Source of the DNA: Mycolicibacterium madagascariense
GTDB lineage: Bacteria; Actinomycetota; Actinomycetes; Mycobacteriales; Mycobacteriaceae
Assembly (NCBI RefSeq): GCF_010729665.1
Contig: NZ_AP022610.1
Coordinates: forward strand, 62,001 to 126,000
Length of the DNA stretch: 64,000 bases
Direction of reading: 5' to 3'
This document shows positions 1 to 8,025 of this stretch, one piece after another. Position numbers and translations under genes: made by a program. The notes under the pieces were generated by a model, which made no database searches, was not told where the DNA came from, and worked only from the letters and a program-made list of their open reading frames with translations. How positions within the stretch are numbered: the first letter of the stretch is position 1; every line of letters begins with the position of its first letter.

Positions 1-1181
1 ATCTGGGCGCTGTTGCGGGGCGGGCCGTCGATGGGACCACCGAAGAGGATGCGTTTGAGGACGTCGGTGTTGAGGTGGATTCCGGTGTTGCCGTACTTCC
101 ACGGGTTGGTGCCGACGTCGGCGACCACGAACGGTGGGATCGCTCCGAAGTAGGGAATGGTGGGGATGTTGGTGCACTGGGGGCCGCCCGTGGCGGCGAC
201 CTTGGGTACGTCGGCGGGGAAGCGGTAGCGGTCCAATCCCCACAGCAGACCCGCGGAGACCTCGACGCCGGGGACGTCGAGCGGCTTGGTGTGGGCCAAG
301 ACGTTCATGCCCTGCAAACCGCAGGTCAGCGCCGTCCGGTACTGATTGGTCAGCGAGGTGGTGGGGACCAGTAGTCGCAGCACGTCGCTCAACGGTCGAC
401 CGTTGGTGCTCAGCACGTCGTTGCCGAGGGTGGCCAGCCCGGTCGCCGACAGCAGCAGCGCGTCCAGGTCGCGCTGATGCTCGACGATCGTCGTGCCGGT
501 GCGGCTGGTGTCGTCGACGATGCGCAACAGATCCGGGGCGGCGTCGGCGTAGGCCCCGGTCACCGGGGCGGCGAGGGCGAGGTCGCTGCGCAGCGCGTCG
601 CCGTGGGCGTTGACCTCGTGCAGCACCGCCTGCAGGTCGTCGATCGCCGAGCCGAGCTGCTCGCCGTGGCCGCGGACGCCGGTGGCGACGGCGGCCAGGG
701 TGTCGTTGAGCTCGATGGGGTCGATGCTGGAGAGCGCGGAGTCGAGCTGTTCGAAGAGGGTGTCGACCTCCACCATCACGTGCTCGCCCCGTAGCACCTG
801 ACCCGGCTGCAGCGACCCGGCCGAGGAGGAGTCATCCGACGGCACGAGCGCGACGCTCTTGGCGCCGAAGACGGTGGGCGAGGCGATGTCGGCGACCACG
901 TCGGCCGGGATCTCCTTGAGCCGTGATGGCTGCATGGCCAGGTGCAGGGCGGCCTGACCGTCGGGTAGGTATTCGATCGAGGCCACCGTGCCGACCTGCA
1001 CCCCGCGGTACTGCACCTTGGCCTCGGGGTTCATCACGAGGCCAGCGCGGGGAGACAACACCGTGACGGGGAGCGACTCGGTGAGGCCGCCGGCGAACAG
1101 GGTGAGCGCGACCGCGACGATGGCCAAGAGGAACGTCACCATGGCCGAACCGGCCATGATCCGGGCGCGCGTCGAACTCAT
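1..1181 (-). CDS. Mce-family (MceA-like) protein, C-terminus beyond window
   Basis: The N-terminal 393 residues of a mammalian-cell-entry family protein, the secreted or membrane-anchored substrate-binding part of actinobacterial lipid importers. A hydrophobic anchor lies at about residues 13-31, followed by the MlaD/Mce domain (about 35-115, with VQYRGVQVGTVASIEY and TVFGAKSVAL) and a long helical CUP1-type segment ending in PFVVADVGTN. I chose the ATG at 1181; a GTG directly before it is also possible, and the frame stays open further upstream without a better start. No YrbE permease gene lies directly upstream, whereas canonical mce operons begin yrbEA-yrbEB-mceA; other mce genes may follow beyond the window. 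A sigma-70-like promoter faces it at 1425-1453. Family membership is clear; the A-type assignment comes from the N-terminal pattern. Confidence 0.85.
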   Translation of the reverse strand, partial: MSSTRARIMAGSAMVTFLLAIVAVALTLFAGGLTESLPVTVLSPRAGLVMNPEAKVQYRGVQVGTVASIEYLPDGQAALHLAMQPSRLKEIPADVVADIASPTVFGAKSVALVPSDDSSSAGSLQPGQVLRGEHVMVEVDTLFEQLDSALSSIDPIELNDTLAAVATGVRGHGEQLGSAIDDLQAVLHEVNAHGDALRSDLALAAPVTGAYADAAPDLLRIVDDTSRTGTTIVEHQRDLDALLLSATGLATLGNDVLSTNGRPLSDVLRLLVPTTSLTNQYRTALTCGLQGMNVLAHTKPLDVPGVEVSAGLLWGLDRYRFPADVPKVAATGGPQCTNIPTIPYFGAIPPFVVADVGTNPWKYGNTGIHLNTDVLKRILFGGPIDGPPRNSAQ

Positions 1182-1424
1182 CACACCGCCCGCAGACGAT
1201 TGGCTGCGCACCCACCACCGGTGAGCAGCTCGACGTGCCCCGGGCGGCCCGGGGTCCACCGCGGCGGCGGCGGTGCACTCCTGGCCGACGCGTCGGAGGC
1301 GGCTGCTCGCGCCGTCGCGATCGGGGGCGTCGACGACGAGGTTCGTCGTCTTTTGGTATCGATGGCAACCCCGTCCTGGTCGACGCGTCCCGCGGCGAGG
1401 CTCTGCGCTCCCGTCGCAGGGGTA

Positions 1425-1453
1425 GGTCTAGCACGCTCACTGACAGATGACAA
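1425..1453 (-). promoter_or_regulatory. Promoter/operator facing the mceA-like gene
   Basis: Read on the minus strand, TTGTCA (1453-1448) and TAGACC (1430-1425) are separated by exactly 17 bases, a good -35/-10 pair. The spacer TCTGTCAGTGAGCGTGC matches the spacer of the promoter at 2414-2442 at 15 of 17 positions, far more than promoter function needs. This suggests an embedded regulator site, probably for the TetR encoded between the two. The rest of 1182-1625 shows no convincing coding sequence. Confidence 0.5.
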
Positions 1454-1625
1454 CAGAATCGCCACTTCAGGCGATGGCGCGGTGCACCGCCACCAGTCCA
1501 CGCGCCAATTCGAGCGATGACGGGGTCCGAGGCTGCGATGCCGTCCTTTGACCAAGCCTTCCTCGGTGCGGGCCCACATCTGGGCAGCACCTGGTGCTGT
1601 GTGAGGGCTGCGGCACAATGATCGG

Positions 1626-2231
1626 GTGCCGGAAGGAGCTTCGAGTCGCGACGTGCAGCGTCAACGAACCCGCGCCCGGTTGCTGGATGCCGCCATCGTG
1701 GAGTATCAACGAGCCGGTTTCGTCGGTGCGGACATCAACGCGATCGTCGAGGCCGCAGGCGTGTCGCGCAGCACCTTCTACTTCCACTTTCCGTCCCGGG
1801 AGCACGTGCTACTGGAGTTGATCCGTCGCGACGAAGCGCAGCTCGCCGAAGAGCTGAGTCGCTTCCTGGACTCCCGCCACACGCTGCCGGCGGTGTTGAA
1901 CGAAATCGTCGTGCGGGTGCTGGCGCTCGAACGGCAGTGGGGCGGCGGGCTTTTCCGCGACGTGATCGGCCTGTACTTCTCCTCGACGCGGCCGCCGGAA
2001 GAGTGGGGGCGGCATCCGATATTCGTCCTTCTCGCCGCCGAGATCGAGCGTGCACGACACCGCGGGGAACTCCATGACGACGTCGACCCCTACGACAGTG
2101 CTGCCTTCTTCCTCGTCGGTGTCTACGCCCTGCTCACCTCCAACCGGGAACCCACTCCAGAACGCGACCTCATCTTGAGCAAGTTCGTCAAGAGCACGCT
2201 GCGCAGCCTCGAGCGCACTCGCTCGAACTAA
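1626..2231 (+). CDS. TetR/AcrR family transcriptional regulator
   Basis: A 201-residue one-component repressor. The N-terminal helix-turn-helix (about residues 15-60) shows the family pattern, with GVSRSTFYFHFPSREHVL as the recognition helix and following turn; the remaining part is the all-helical ligand domain. The GTG at 1626 gives a normal length; no strong Shine-Dalgarno sequence is visible before it. The gene lies between two outward-facing promoters with nearly identical spacers (1425-1453 and 2414-2442), so it probably controls both the mce-like gene on its left and the membrane-protein operon on its right. The ligand is unknown. Confidence 0.9.
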   Translation: MPEGASSRDVQRQRTRARLLDAAIVEYQRAGFVGADINAIVEAAGVSRSTFYFHFPSREHVLLELIRRDEAQLAEELSRFLDSRHTLPAVLNEIVVRVLALERQWGGGLFRDVIGLYFSSTRPPEEWGRHPIFVLLAAEIERARHRGELHDDVDPYDSAAFFLVGVYALLTSNREPTPERDLILSKFVKSTLRSLERTRSN

Positions 2232-2413
2232 CCAGCTCCTGGCTCGAGTCCGATTGACGTGACGAGCCGCGGGGCCGCGTCGCCACGCTGCCTCACGGTG
2301 CGGGCAGTGCGGGGCCGTCATCGGCCGCCGTCGCGGCGGCAAGGCGTGCAGATGGGCCGGACCGTCGAGCAGTCGTCACCGCCGGTGCGACCGTTGCCTA
2401 GCCGCGAAATTCG

Positions 2414-2442
2414 TTGGTATCTGTCAGCGAACGTGCTAGACC
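2414..2442 (+). promoter_or_regulatory. Promoter/operator of the membrane-protein operon
   Basis: TTGGTA (2414-2419) and TAGACC (2437-2442) flank a 17-base spacer, TCTGTCAGCGAACGTGC, nearly identical to the one in the opposite-facing promoter at 1425-1453. Transcription would start near 2449, about 35 bases before the ATG at 2485. The spacer plus -10 contains an imperfect 21-bp palindrome (TCT..CA.......TG..AGA) that could be a TetR operator. Confidence 0.5.
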
Positions 2443-2484
2443 TGTTTCGCGGCGTGCACCGCGGCGCAACGGGACGGGGGCCGA

Positions 2485-3189
2485 ATGAACACCAGGGGAC
2501 AACGCATCCTGTTGTGGACGGCGCCGCCGGCGATGGCGTTGTTCGCCCTGGGCTTCGTCCTGTTCCCGGTGATCGCACCGCCGCTGTCGCCGACGATGAC
2601 CCCCGAGCAGGTCGCGACGTTCTTCCGCGATCACGACACGCAGATCCTCGGTGTCGTGGTGCTGGTGAACCTGATTGCGGGGTCACTGGTCCCCATGTTC
2701 GCCGTCACCGCGGTCCAGATGTCGCGGACGGGGACCTCGAGCAGCGTCTTCACCCATGCCTACGTCATCTGTGTGGGAGCCGGTACGACGGCGTTCATCC
2801 TCGCCGACTACTGCTGGGGCGTCGCGGCATTCCGCCCGGACCGTGAACCTCAGTTGATCAGTCTGCTCAACGACATGGCGTGGTTCTTCTTCATTGCCCC
2901 CGTCGGGACGATCGTGGCGCAGAATCTGTGTCTCGCGGTGAGCGTCTACCTCGACGAGCGGCCCACGCCGATCTTCCCCCGGTGGGTGGCGCACTTCAAC
3001 GTCGCCGCCGCGGTGCTCCTGGTTCCGGGAGCGTTCTCCATCCTCGTCAAGACCGGACCCCTGGCCTGGAACGGAGTCCTGTCCTTCACGCTTCGCCTGG
3101 TCGTGCTCGCAGGCTACGTCGTCGTGATGTTCCTGGTCCTGGTTGGCGTGGTGAACCGTCAGGGCAGCGAACAGGAGGTCCTCGCATGA
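2485..3189 (+). CDS. Multi-pass membrane protein, function unknown (first of a pair)
   Basis: A 234-residue membrane protein with about five or six hydrophobic helices (around residues 8-30, 52-75, 93-112, 128-150, 163-183 and 200-222). A non-membrane loop PTMTPEQVATFFRDHD lies after the first helix. I do not recognise an enzyme family. The protein encoded immediately downstream has the same plan: an exported loop after helix 1, an AFRP motif after helix 3 and a GP-WNGV motif before the last helix. The two are therefore probably paralogues that work together. The stop overlaps the next ATG (ATGA), indicating translational coupling. The operon continues into cytochrome-oxidase subunit III- and IV-like genes, so a role linked to a respiratory or membrane complex is possible but unproven. 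Confidence 0.75.
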   Translation: MNTRGQRILLWTAPPAMALFALGFVLFPVIAPPLSPTMTPEQVATFFRDHDTQILGVVVLVNLIAGSLVPMFAVTAVQMSRTGTSSSVFTHAYVICVGAGTTAFILADYCWGVAAFRPDREPQLISLLNDMAWFFFIAPVGTIVAQNLCLAVSVYLDERPTPIFPRWVAHFNVAAAVLLVPGAFSILVKTGPLAWNGVLSFTLRLVVLAGYVVVMFLVLVGVVNRQGSEQEVLA

Positions 3190-3953
3190 GCGAGGACGTC
3201 GCCACCGCGACGCCCCCGCCCGGGCCTGCCCGGGCCGGGCGGGGAAACCGCAAGCTGGATCAGTGGATCGCCTTCTGGGTCGTGCCGTTCTTCTTCACCT
3301 TGTTCGGCGTCGTCTTCGTCCCGCTGAGCTCGATGATGCCCCCGCGTTCGCCGAGCAGCTCCTCAACTCAGGTCGTCGCGTTCATGCAGTCCCACGACCT
3401 GCTACTGGCCTGCGTGATCCTCACCCTGTCCTTCGGTCTGGCGCCGCTGACGAATGCGGTGTATCTCCTACAGGTCAAGCGCATGTCGGTGAGTCCGGTG
3501 TTTCGGTACTCGATCATGGTCGGCTCCATGGTGGGCGCGATCGTCGGGATGTTGTTCCCGATGTTCTGCTTCGGGTTGGGCGCGTTCCGCCCCGGATACA
3601 GCCCCTCGACGTTGGCCATGCTCTATGACTTCGGCTATCTCGCCTACATCGGATCCCTGGGTTGCTTCTGCGTCATGTGGATGGCGTTCGGCCTGGCCAT
3701 CATCCTCGACGAACACGGCATCCTGCCGAAGTGGCTCGGCTACTACACCGTCTGGCAATACCTGACCGAACTGATGGCCGCACCCGTGTGGATCGCCCGA
3801 TCGGGACCGTTCGGCTGGAACGGGGTGATGACGTTCTGGTTCGCGATGGTGCTCTACGTGCCGTGGCAGATCATCGTCTACGTCTGCATCTTCCGGGCCA
3901 TCAGGGACCAGCCCGAGACCGAGCTCGAGTGCCAACCCAGGGCCTACCGATGA
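3186..3953 (+). CDS. Multi-pass membrane protein, function unknown (second of a pair)
   Basis: A 255-residue membrane protein paralogous to the preceding gene product. It has a proline-rich cytoplasmic N-terminus (about 25 residues), a first helix near residues 28-50, a loop containing STQVVAFMQSHD, and further helices around 72-95, 108-130, 145-170, 180-200 and 210-232. Shared landmarks with the first protein are GAFRPG after helix 3 and SGPFGWNGVMTF before the last helix. The ATG at 3186 overlaps the upstream stop and was preferred over the longer open frame starting at 2880, which would run through the first gene. Its own stop overlaps the start of the subunit III-like gene, so all four genes form one coupled operon. 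The function is unknown. Confidence 0.78.
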   Translation: MSEDVATATPPPGPARAGRGNRKLDQWIAFWVVPFFFTLFGVVFVPLSSMMPPRSPSSSSTQVVAFMQSHDLLLACVILTLSFGLAPLTNAVYLLQVKRMSVSPVFRYSIMVGSMVGAIVGMLFPMFCFGLGAFRPGYSPSTLAMLYDFGYLAYIGSLGCFCVMWMAFGLAIILDEHGILPKWLGYYTVWQYLTELMAAPVWIARSGPFGWNGVMTFWFAMVLYVPWQIIVYVCIFRAIRDQPETELECQPRAYR

Positions 3954-4561
3954 CCGATCTGGCGGCGGAGCGCCCTGCCGGGACAGTCACTGATGCGCGA
4001 AACCTGAAGCGACACAGTCACCTTCCCGGAGAGCCCAGCATGTGGTTCTTCGTCGTCGGCGATCTGCTGATCTTCGGGGTCTACTTCGTCTCCTACGCGT
4101 ACTTCCGGGGTGAGCACCACGACCTCTTCCTGCGAAGCCAGGCCCGGCTCAACCTCGACATGGGGGCGATCAACACCCTCGTGCTGCTGACCAGTTCATT
4201 GTTCGTCGCCCTCGGCGTGTCGACGGCGCGTACCGGTACCACCCGAAATGCCCTGCGGCTGTTCGTCATCGGTCTGCTGTGCGGTGCCGCGTTCCCGGTG
4301 GTGAAGCTGTTCGAGTACGTGCCAGAGATCCTCGGCGGTGTGACTCCGGGGGTGAATCTGTTCTTCACGTTCTACTTCGTGATGACGGGTTTGCACCTGT
4401 GTCACGTCATGCTCGGCCTGGTCATCCTGTCGTTCGTCATTCGCAGCCTGCGGCGATCGACCACGCCGGACGTCACGTTCGTCGAGACCGCCGCCACGTA
4501 CTGGCACATGGTGGACGTGCTGTGGCTCATTCTCTTCGCGTTGCTCTACCTGATGAGGTAA
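3950..4561 (+). CDS. Cytochrome c oxidase subunit III-like protein (COX3/NorE type)
   Basis: A 203-residue, five-helix heme-copper-oxidase subunit III homologue. The N-terminal PGEPSMWFFVVGDLLIFG and the later FTFYFVMTGLHLCHVMLG and TYWHMVDVLWLILF stretches are characteristic of COX3/NorE. Subunit III stabilises the catalytic subunit and carries no metal centre. It is followed four bases later by a subunit IV-like gene, but no catalytic subunit I or II lies in this operon, so it is an orphan accessory pair. The start ATG overlaps the stop of the upstream membrane protein. The family call is strong; NorE versus CtaE cannot be decided here, although the short five-helix form resembles NorE. Confidence 0.88.
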   Translation: MTDLAAERPAGTVTDARNLKRHSHLPGEPSMWFFVVGDLLIFGVYFVSYAYFRGEHHDLFLRSQARLNLDMGAINTLVLLTSSLFVALGVSTARTGTTRNALRLFVIGLLCGAAFPVVKLFEYVPEILGGVTPGVNLFFTFYFVMTGLHLCHVMLGLVILSFVIRSLRRSTTPDVTFVETAATYWHMVDVLWLILFALLYLMR

Positions 4562-4564
4562 TCA

Positions 4565-4843
4565 ATGGTGGCCTACCTTCGTTGCCCGCTGGTGATCGTC
4601 TGGGCTCTGCTCGTCGCCGTCACCGTCGTGTCCTGGTTGACCGCTCGAGACGGTGGTGCCGCGCACGTGCTCGACGCCACCGTCACTGTGGTCGTGTTGC
4701 TGATCGCCGCGACCAAGACGGTTCTGGTGATGTGGCACTTCATGGAGATCAAGCGCGCGCCGCGCTGGTTGCAGGCGACGACCGCAGGCTGGGCGATCGC
4801 GGTCTTCGCGCTGTTGCTGGGCTGCTACTTTGGCCGCGGCTGA
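4565..4843 (+). CDS. Cytochrome c oxidase subunit IV-like protein (COX4_pro/NorF type)
   Basis: A 92-residue, three-helix protein. The family signature is visible as KTVLVMWHFMEIKRAPRWL (residues about 57-75) between helix 2 and helix 3, matching the prokaryotic subunit IV/NorF family. It begins three bases after the subunit III-like stop. Together the two resemble the norE-norF pair that accompanies nitric-oxide or aa3/caa3-type oxidases elsewhere, but their catalytic partner is not encoded in the window. It is the last gene of the operon before a hairpin at 4842-4875. Confidence 0.82.
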   Translation: MVAYLRCPLVIVWALLVAVTVVSWLTARDGGAAHVLDATVTVVVLLIAATKTVLVMWHFMEIKRAPRWLQATTAGWAIAVFALLLGCYFGRG

Positions 4844-4875
4844 GGGGCCGTGTCCGATATTTCCTCGGGCCCCTC
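4842..4875. terminator. Hairpin between convergent genes, possible bidirectional terminator
   Basis: GAGGGGCC (4842-4849) is perfectly complementary to GGCCCCTC (4868-4875) across an 18-base loop. It sits exactly between the end of the subunit IV-like gene and the end of the opposing shikimate-dehydrogenase-like gene. No U-tract follows, as is usual in mycobacteria. Confidence 0.4.
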
Positions 4876-4886
4876 CGGGGAACGGC

Positions 4887-5687
4887 TTACCCCGAACCGA
4901 GCATGAAGGCGACCATTAGATCCTGGACGGCAGCGACCATCTGGCTGCCGCCGGCGGTCGGGCAGCCAAGATCACGGGCGGCCTTCACCAACGGGGTCAT
5001 TCCATGACCGGCGATGACGTCGCCGACGAACATCGACGGTGCGAGGGCATCAGTGTCGATGGGCAGGGGATCGTCGGCGGACATCCCCATTGGGGTGGCA
5101 TTGCAGACCATGTCGCAGTCCGTGGGGTCCGGGCCGCCCACGCTGACGCGACCGTCGCCGAGTCCAGCGAGCAGTTCGACCAATTCGCTGCTGCGGGTGT
5201 CGTCCTGGTCGTGGATGATCAACTCCCGCACGCCTTCCTGCAGCATCGCAATGGCGATCGCGCTACCCGCGCCGCCGGCACCTACGAGCAGCACCCGTGC
5301 CCCCTCGGGTCGTGCGCCGGCATCCTTCTGCGCCTTCACGAACGCAAGGCCGTCGAGCATGTCGCCATGCCACGTACCGTCCGAGTTGCGTCGCATGACG
5401 CTGACGACGCCGAGCAGCTTCGTCCGCTCGGAGGTGGTGGCGCAGTAGCGAAAGGCACTGCGTTTATGGGGCATGGTGACGAGCACCCCGTCGACGTTGG
5501 GAATGCGCGCGAGGGCCGCCATCACGACGTCAAGTTCCCCGTCGGGCACCTGCATGGGGACGCACGCGCCGTTGTGACCTGCCGCCGCAAGGCTCCGGGT
5601 CAGGCTTTGCGGGGATTCGGCGTAGCTGATGGGGTCACCGATGATGGGAAACAATCGTGTTTCACCGCTGAGGAATTCGAGCATCAT
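4887..5687 (-). CDS. Shikimate/quinate 5-dehydrogenase-like protein
   Basis: A 266-residue AroE-family oxidoreductase. It has an N-terminal substrate domain with PHK (Lys75) and a Rossmann domain with VGAGGAGSAIA (about 135-145), followed by NATPMGM and a C-terminal GGSQMVAAVQ. In AroE the substrate motif is SxS and the catalytic Asp sits in NTDG. Here the corresponding stretches read PISYAESPQS and GDMLDG (Asp112), so the Lys-Asp pair is kept but the carboxylate-binding Ser pair is altered. This suggests a quinate- or other-substrate member rather than the housekeeping AroE. The start overlaps the stop of the XRE regulator gene upstream by four bases, so the two are co-transcribed. Confidence 0.85.
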   Translation of the reverse strand: MMLEFLSGETRLFPIIGDPISYAESPQSLTRSLAAAGHNGACVPMQVPDGELDVVMAALARIPNVDGVLVTMPHKRSAFRYCATTSERTKLLGVVSVMRRNSDGTWHGDMLDGLAFVKAQKDAGARPEGARVLLVGAGGAGSAIAIAMLQEGVRELIIHDQDDTRSSELVELLAGLGDGRVSVGGPDPTDCDMVCNATPMGMSADDPLPIDTDALAPSMFVGDVIAGHGMTPLVKAARDLGCPTAGGSQMVAAVQDLMVAFMLGSG

Positions 5688-6574
5688 CGCTCGCCGTTGC
5701 CGGCGGTGTCGTCGATCCGAACGGGGGTGTCGGCAACATCCAGCGTGGCGGCCCAGGTGGCCAAGAGAGTGAGGGCGTCCGCCGACGTGGATCCCGGTTC
5801 GGCGGTGTAGGCGCTCATCGTCAGGCCTGCGTTGTCGGCCAGGTGCAGGTCGTCGTAGCTGAGGGTGAATTCACCGACGGCAGGGTGGTCGAACCGCTTG
5901 GTTCCGGTATGGTATCGGACGTCGTGCGCGGCCCAGAGTTGGCGGAAGTCTTCACTGCGAGTGGACAACTCGCCCACCAGGTTGGACAGGGACCGATCGC
6001 GGGGGTGGCGACCGGCTTCGATGCGCAGCAGTGACACCGAGACGTAGGCGGAGTCCTGCCAGTCGGGGAAGAAGCTCGGGGCGCGTGGGTCCAGGAAGGT
6101 GAAGCGGGCGAAGTTGGGTGTGCGCACGGGGTCGCTGTAGAGAGGGTCGTACAGGGCGCGTCCGAGCCGGTTGGCGGCCAGGATGTCCAAGCGACCGTCG
6201 CGGATGATGGCCGGCGTCTCGGTCATGCCGGCCAGCACTCGCGCCATGCTGGGGCTGACTCTGGCGCGCGGGATGCGGCGAGCCCGTGGGGTGGGGTTGG
6301 CCGAGCGCGCCAAGTCGTAGAGGTGCGCGTGTTCGGCGTCGTCGAGCCGCAGTGCGGCGGCGAGCGCCTCCAGCACGCTGTCGGACACCCCGGTCAGGTT
6401 GCCGCGTTCCAGGCGGTTGTAGTAGTCCACGCTGACCCCGGCGAGAGTGGCCACTTCTTCGCGGCGCAGACCGGCCACGCGTCGGCGTCCGTACACCGGC
6501 AGGCCCACCTGTTCGGGAGTGATGCGGGCGCGGCGGGTGGTGAGGAACGCACGGATGTCCTCGACGCTGTCCAT
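5684..6574 (-). CDS. XRE-family regulator with MmyB-like ligand domain
   Basis: A 296-residue transcription factor. An XRE helix-turn-helix lies at about residues 36-60 (LRREEVATLAGVSVDYYNRLE), preceded by the usual basic stretch YGRRRVAG. The region from about 105 to 270 is the MmyB-like PAS-type ligand-binding domain, with DILAANRLGRALY and the conserved terminal FTLSYDDLHL. Such regulators commonly control adjacent dehydrogenase genes. It is divergent from the cupin operon beginning at 6700 and translationally coupled to the shikimate-dehydrogenase-like gene, so it probably controls one or both. A second, unrelated-in-detail member of the same family is encoded at 33877. Confidence 0.92.
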   Translation of the reverse strand: MDSVEDIRAFLTTRRARITPEQVGLPVYGRRRVAGLRREEVATLAGVSVDYYNRLERGNLTGVSDSVLEALAAALRLDDAEHAHLYDLARSANPTPRARRIPRARVSPSMARVLAGMTETPAIIRDGRLDILAANRLGRALYDPLYSDPVRTPNFARFTFLDPRAPSFFPDWQDSAYVSVSLLRIEAGRHPRDRSLSNLVGELSTRSEDFRQLWAAHDVRYHTGTKRFDHPAVGEFTLSYDDLHLADNAGLTMSAYTAEPGSTSADALTLLATWAATLDVADTPVRIDDTAGNGER

Positions 6575-6699
6575 TCCTCCAGGCTAGAACCCTCGTGCGG
6601 CGTGAGGGGTGTACTGCCATTACCTGGGTCAGCGGCACCTGGCACTGGGCCGCTCACCGGCGTTGTCTGAAGGTCACGCACTCACGAAAGGCGTTTCCG

Positions 6700-7185
6700 A
6701 TGCGACGAATCCTCACGTTGGCCGCTCCGCTGGCGACCGCTCTGCCCTTCGAACTCGCCGACCCCGCCCCGTCGCGGGCCGAACCGGGCATGCACGTTTC
6801 ACCGGCCGGCGAGCGGCCTCCGAACCCGGGGCCGGCGGCGACCTTCACCGGCGAGGTCACCGTCAGACCGCTGTTCGGGGCGACCGACTACAGCCCGACC
6901 TCCGGTGGGCAGGTCAGTTTCAGCCCGTGTGCCCGCAGCGCGTGGCACACCCACCCGGCCGGGCAGACGCTGGTCGTCATCGAGGGCACCGGGTGGGTCC
7001 AGGAGTGGGGCGGTGCCAAGCAACGGATCACCGCGGGCGACGTCATCGTGACCGCGCCCGGGGTCAAGCACTGGCACGGCGCCGCCGCTGAAACTCCCTT
7101 GACGCACATCGCCATCCAGAACGCGGTCGAGGGCGTCAACGTCGATTGGCTCGAGCACGTCACCGACGAGCAGTACGGCGCGTGA
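6700..7185 (+). CDS. Exported cupin-domain protein
   Basis: A 161-residue protein with an N-terminal signal-peptide-like segment (MRRILTLAAPLATALPF) and one cupin barrel. Metal-binding pattern: WHTHPAGQTLVVIEG (the HxH...E of cupin motif 1) and GVKHWHG (motif 2). The ATG at 6700 follows ACGAAAG. An in-frame ATG at 6595 would add 35 residues that hide the signal peptide and overlap the promoter region, so I rejected it. The stop is overlapped by the GTG of the CMD lipoprotein gene. This cupin type often accompanies CMD proteins in oxidative-stress operons; the substrate is unknown. Confidence 0.85.
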   Translation: MRRILTLAAPLATALPFELADPAPSRAEPGMHVSPAGERPPNPGPAATFTGEVTVRPLFGATDYSPTSGGQVSFSPCARSAWHTHPAGQTLVVIEGTGWVQEWGGAKQRITAGDVIVTAPGVKHWHGAAAETPLTHIAIQNAVEGVNVDWLEHVTDEQYGA

Positions 7186-7994
7186 CCGTGCGCAGACCCC
7201 CAGTGATGGCGGCCCTCATCGCAGCGGTGACCGTTCTGACGACGGCCTGCACGCCATCCTCCTCGCCGCGCCCGGGCCCCGCCTCGGCGCCGGTAGGGGC
7301 CGCGGGGCCGGTGGAGGACCTCACGGCGGTGTCACCGGCGTTGCAGCGTTACCGCGACCAGACCGTCGAGGGCGATCTATGGATGCGCCCGGAGTTGTCA
7401 CCGCGCGACCGCAGCCTGGTCACCGTTTCCGCGCTGATCACCGCAAACCAGTCCGCGCAGCTGCCGCACTACTTGGCCAAGGCACTCGACGATGGTGTGA
7501 CCGTGGCCGAATTGTCCGAGATCATTACGCATTTGGCGTTCTACGCGGGATGGCCCAACGCCATGTCCGCGGCGACCGCAGCCAAGGACCTGTTCACCGC
7601 CCGCGGCATCGGCGCTGATCAGCTGCCGGCAGCCCAACCCGAACTACTGGCCTTGGACGAGGTCGCCGAGTCGGCGCGCCAGAACACCAACCAGCAGACC
7701 TACGGCGCGATCGCTCCCGGGGTGCTGCACTTCACCACCGACGTCCTGTTCCGAGATCTGTGGCTGCGACCGGACCTGTCACCACGCGACCGCAGCCTGG
7801 TCACCGTCAGCGCCTTGGTGGCCTCTGGGCAGGTCGCCCAGATCACCTACCACCTGGGCCGCGCGCTGGACAACGGACTCACCACCGCCCAGGCCGGGGA
7901 GACGTTGACCCAGCTCGCGTTCTACGTCGGCTGGCCCAAGGTGTTCACCGCGCTGCCGGTCGTCAAGGACGTCTTGGAGAACCGACCCACATGA
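7182..7994 (+). CDS. Lipoprotein with two carboxymuconolactone-decarboxylase (CMD) domains
   Basis: A 270-residue protein with a lipobox LTTAC (Cys23) after a hydrophobic leader, then two CMD/AhpD-like helical domains. The second repeats the first after 127 residues: LSPRDRSLVTVSAL occurs at residues 72 and 199, and each is followed by a LAFYxGWP motif. There is no CxxC pair, so it is not a thiol peroxidase of the classic AhpD type; it resembles the gamma-CMD family found with cupins. The GTG at 7182 overlaps the cupin stop. The ORF can be extended to 7146, but that start lies within the cupin gene and masks the leader. The protein probably acts at the cell surface with the exported cupin. 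Confidence 0.88.
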   Translation: MTVRRPPVMAALIAAVTVLTTACTPSSSPRPGPASAPVGAAGPVEDLTAVSPALQRYRDQTVEGDLWMRPELSPRDRSLVTVSALITANQSAQLPHYLAKALDDGVTVAELSEIITHLAFYAGWPNAMSAATAAKDLFTARGIGADQLPAAQPELLALDEVAESARQNTNQQTYGAIAPGVLHFTTDVLFRDLWLRPDLSPRDRSLVTVSALVASGQVAQITYHLGRALDNGLTTAQAGETLTQLAFYVGWPKVFTALPVVKDVLENRPT

Positions 7995-8025
7995 ACTGCC
8001 CACCAACGACATTGGAGCACCCACG

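Noticed and set aside
1181..1618. Minus-strand 145-codon frame ending on the mceA-like ATG
   Set aside because: The stop overlaps the ATG suggestively, but the product is low-complexity, rich in Arg, Pro, Ser and Ala, not YrbE-like, and the promoter at 1425-1453 lies inside it.
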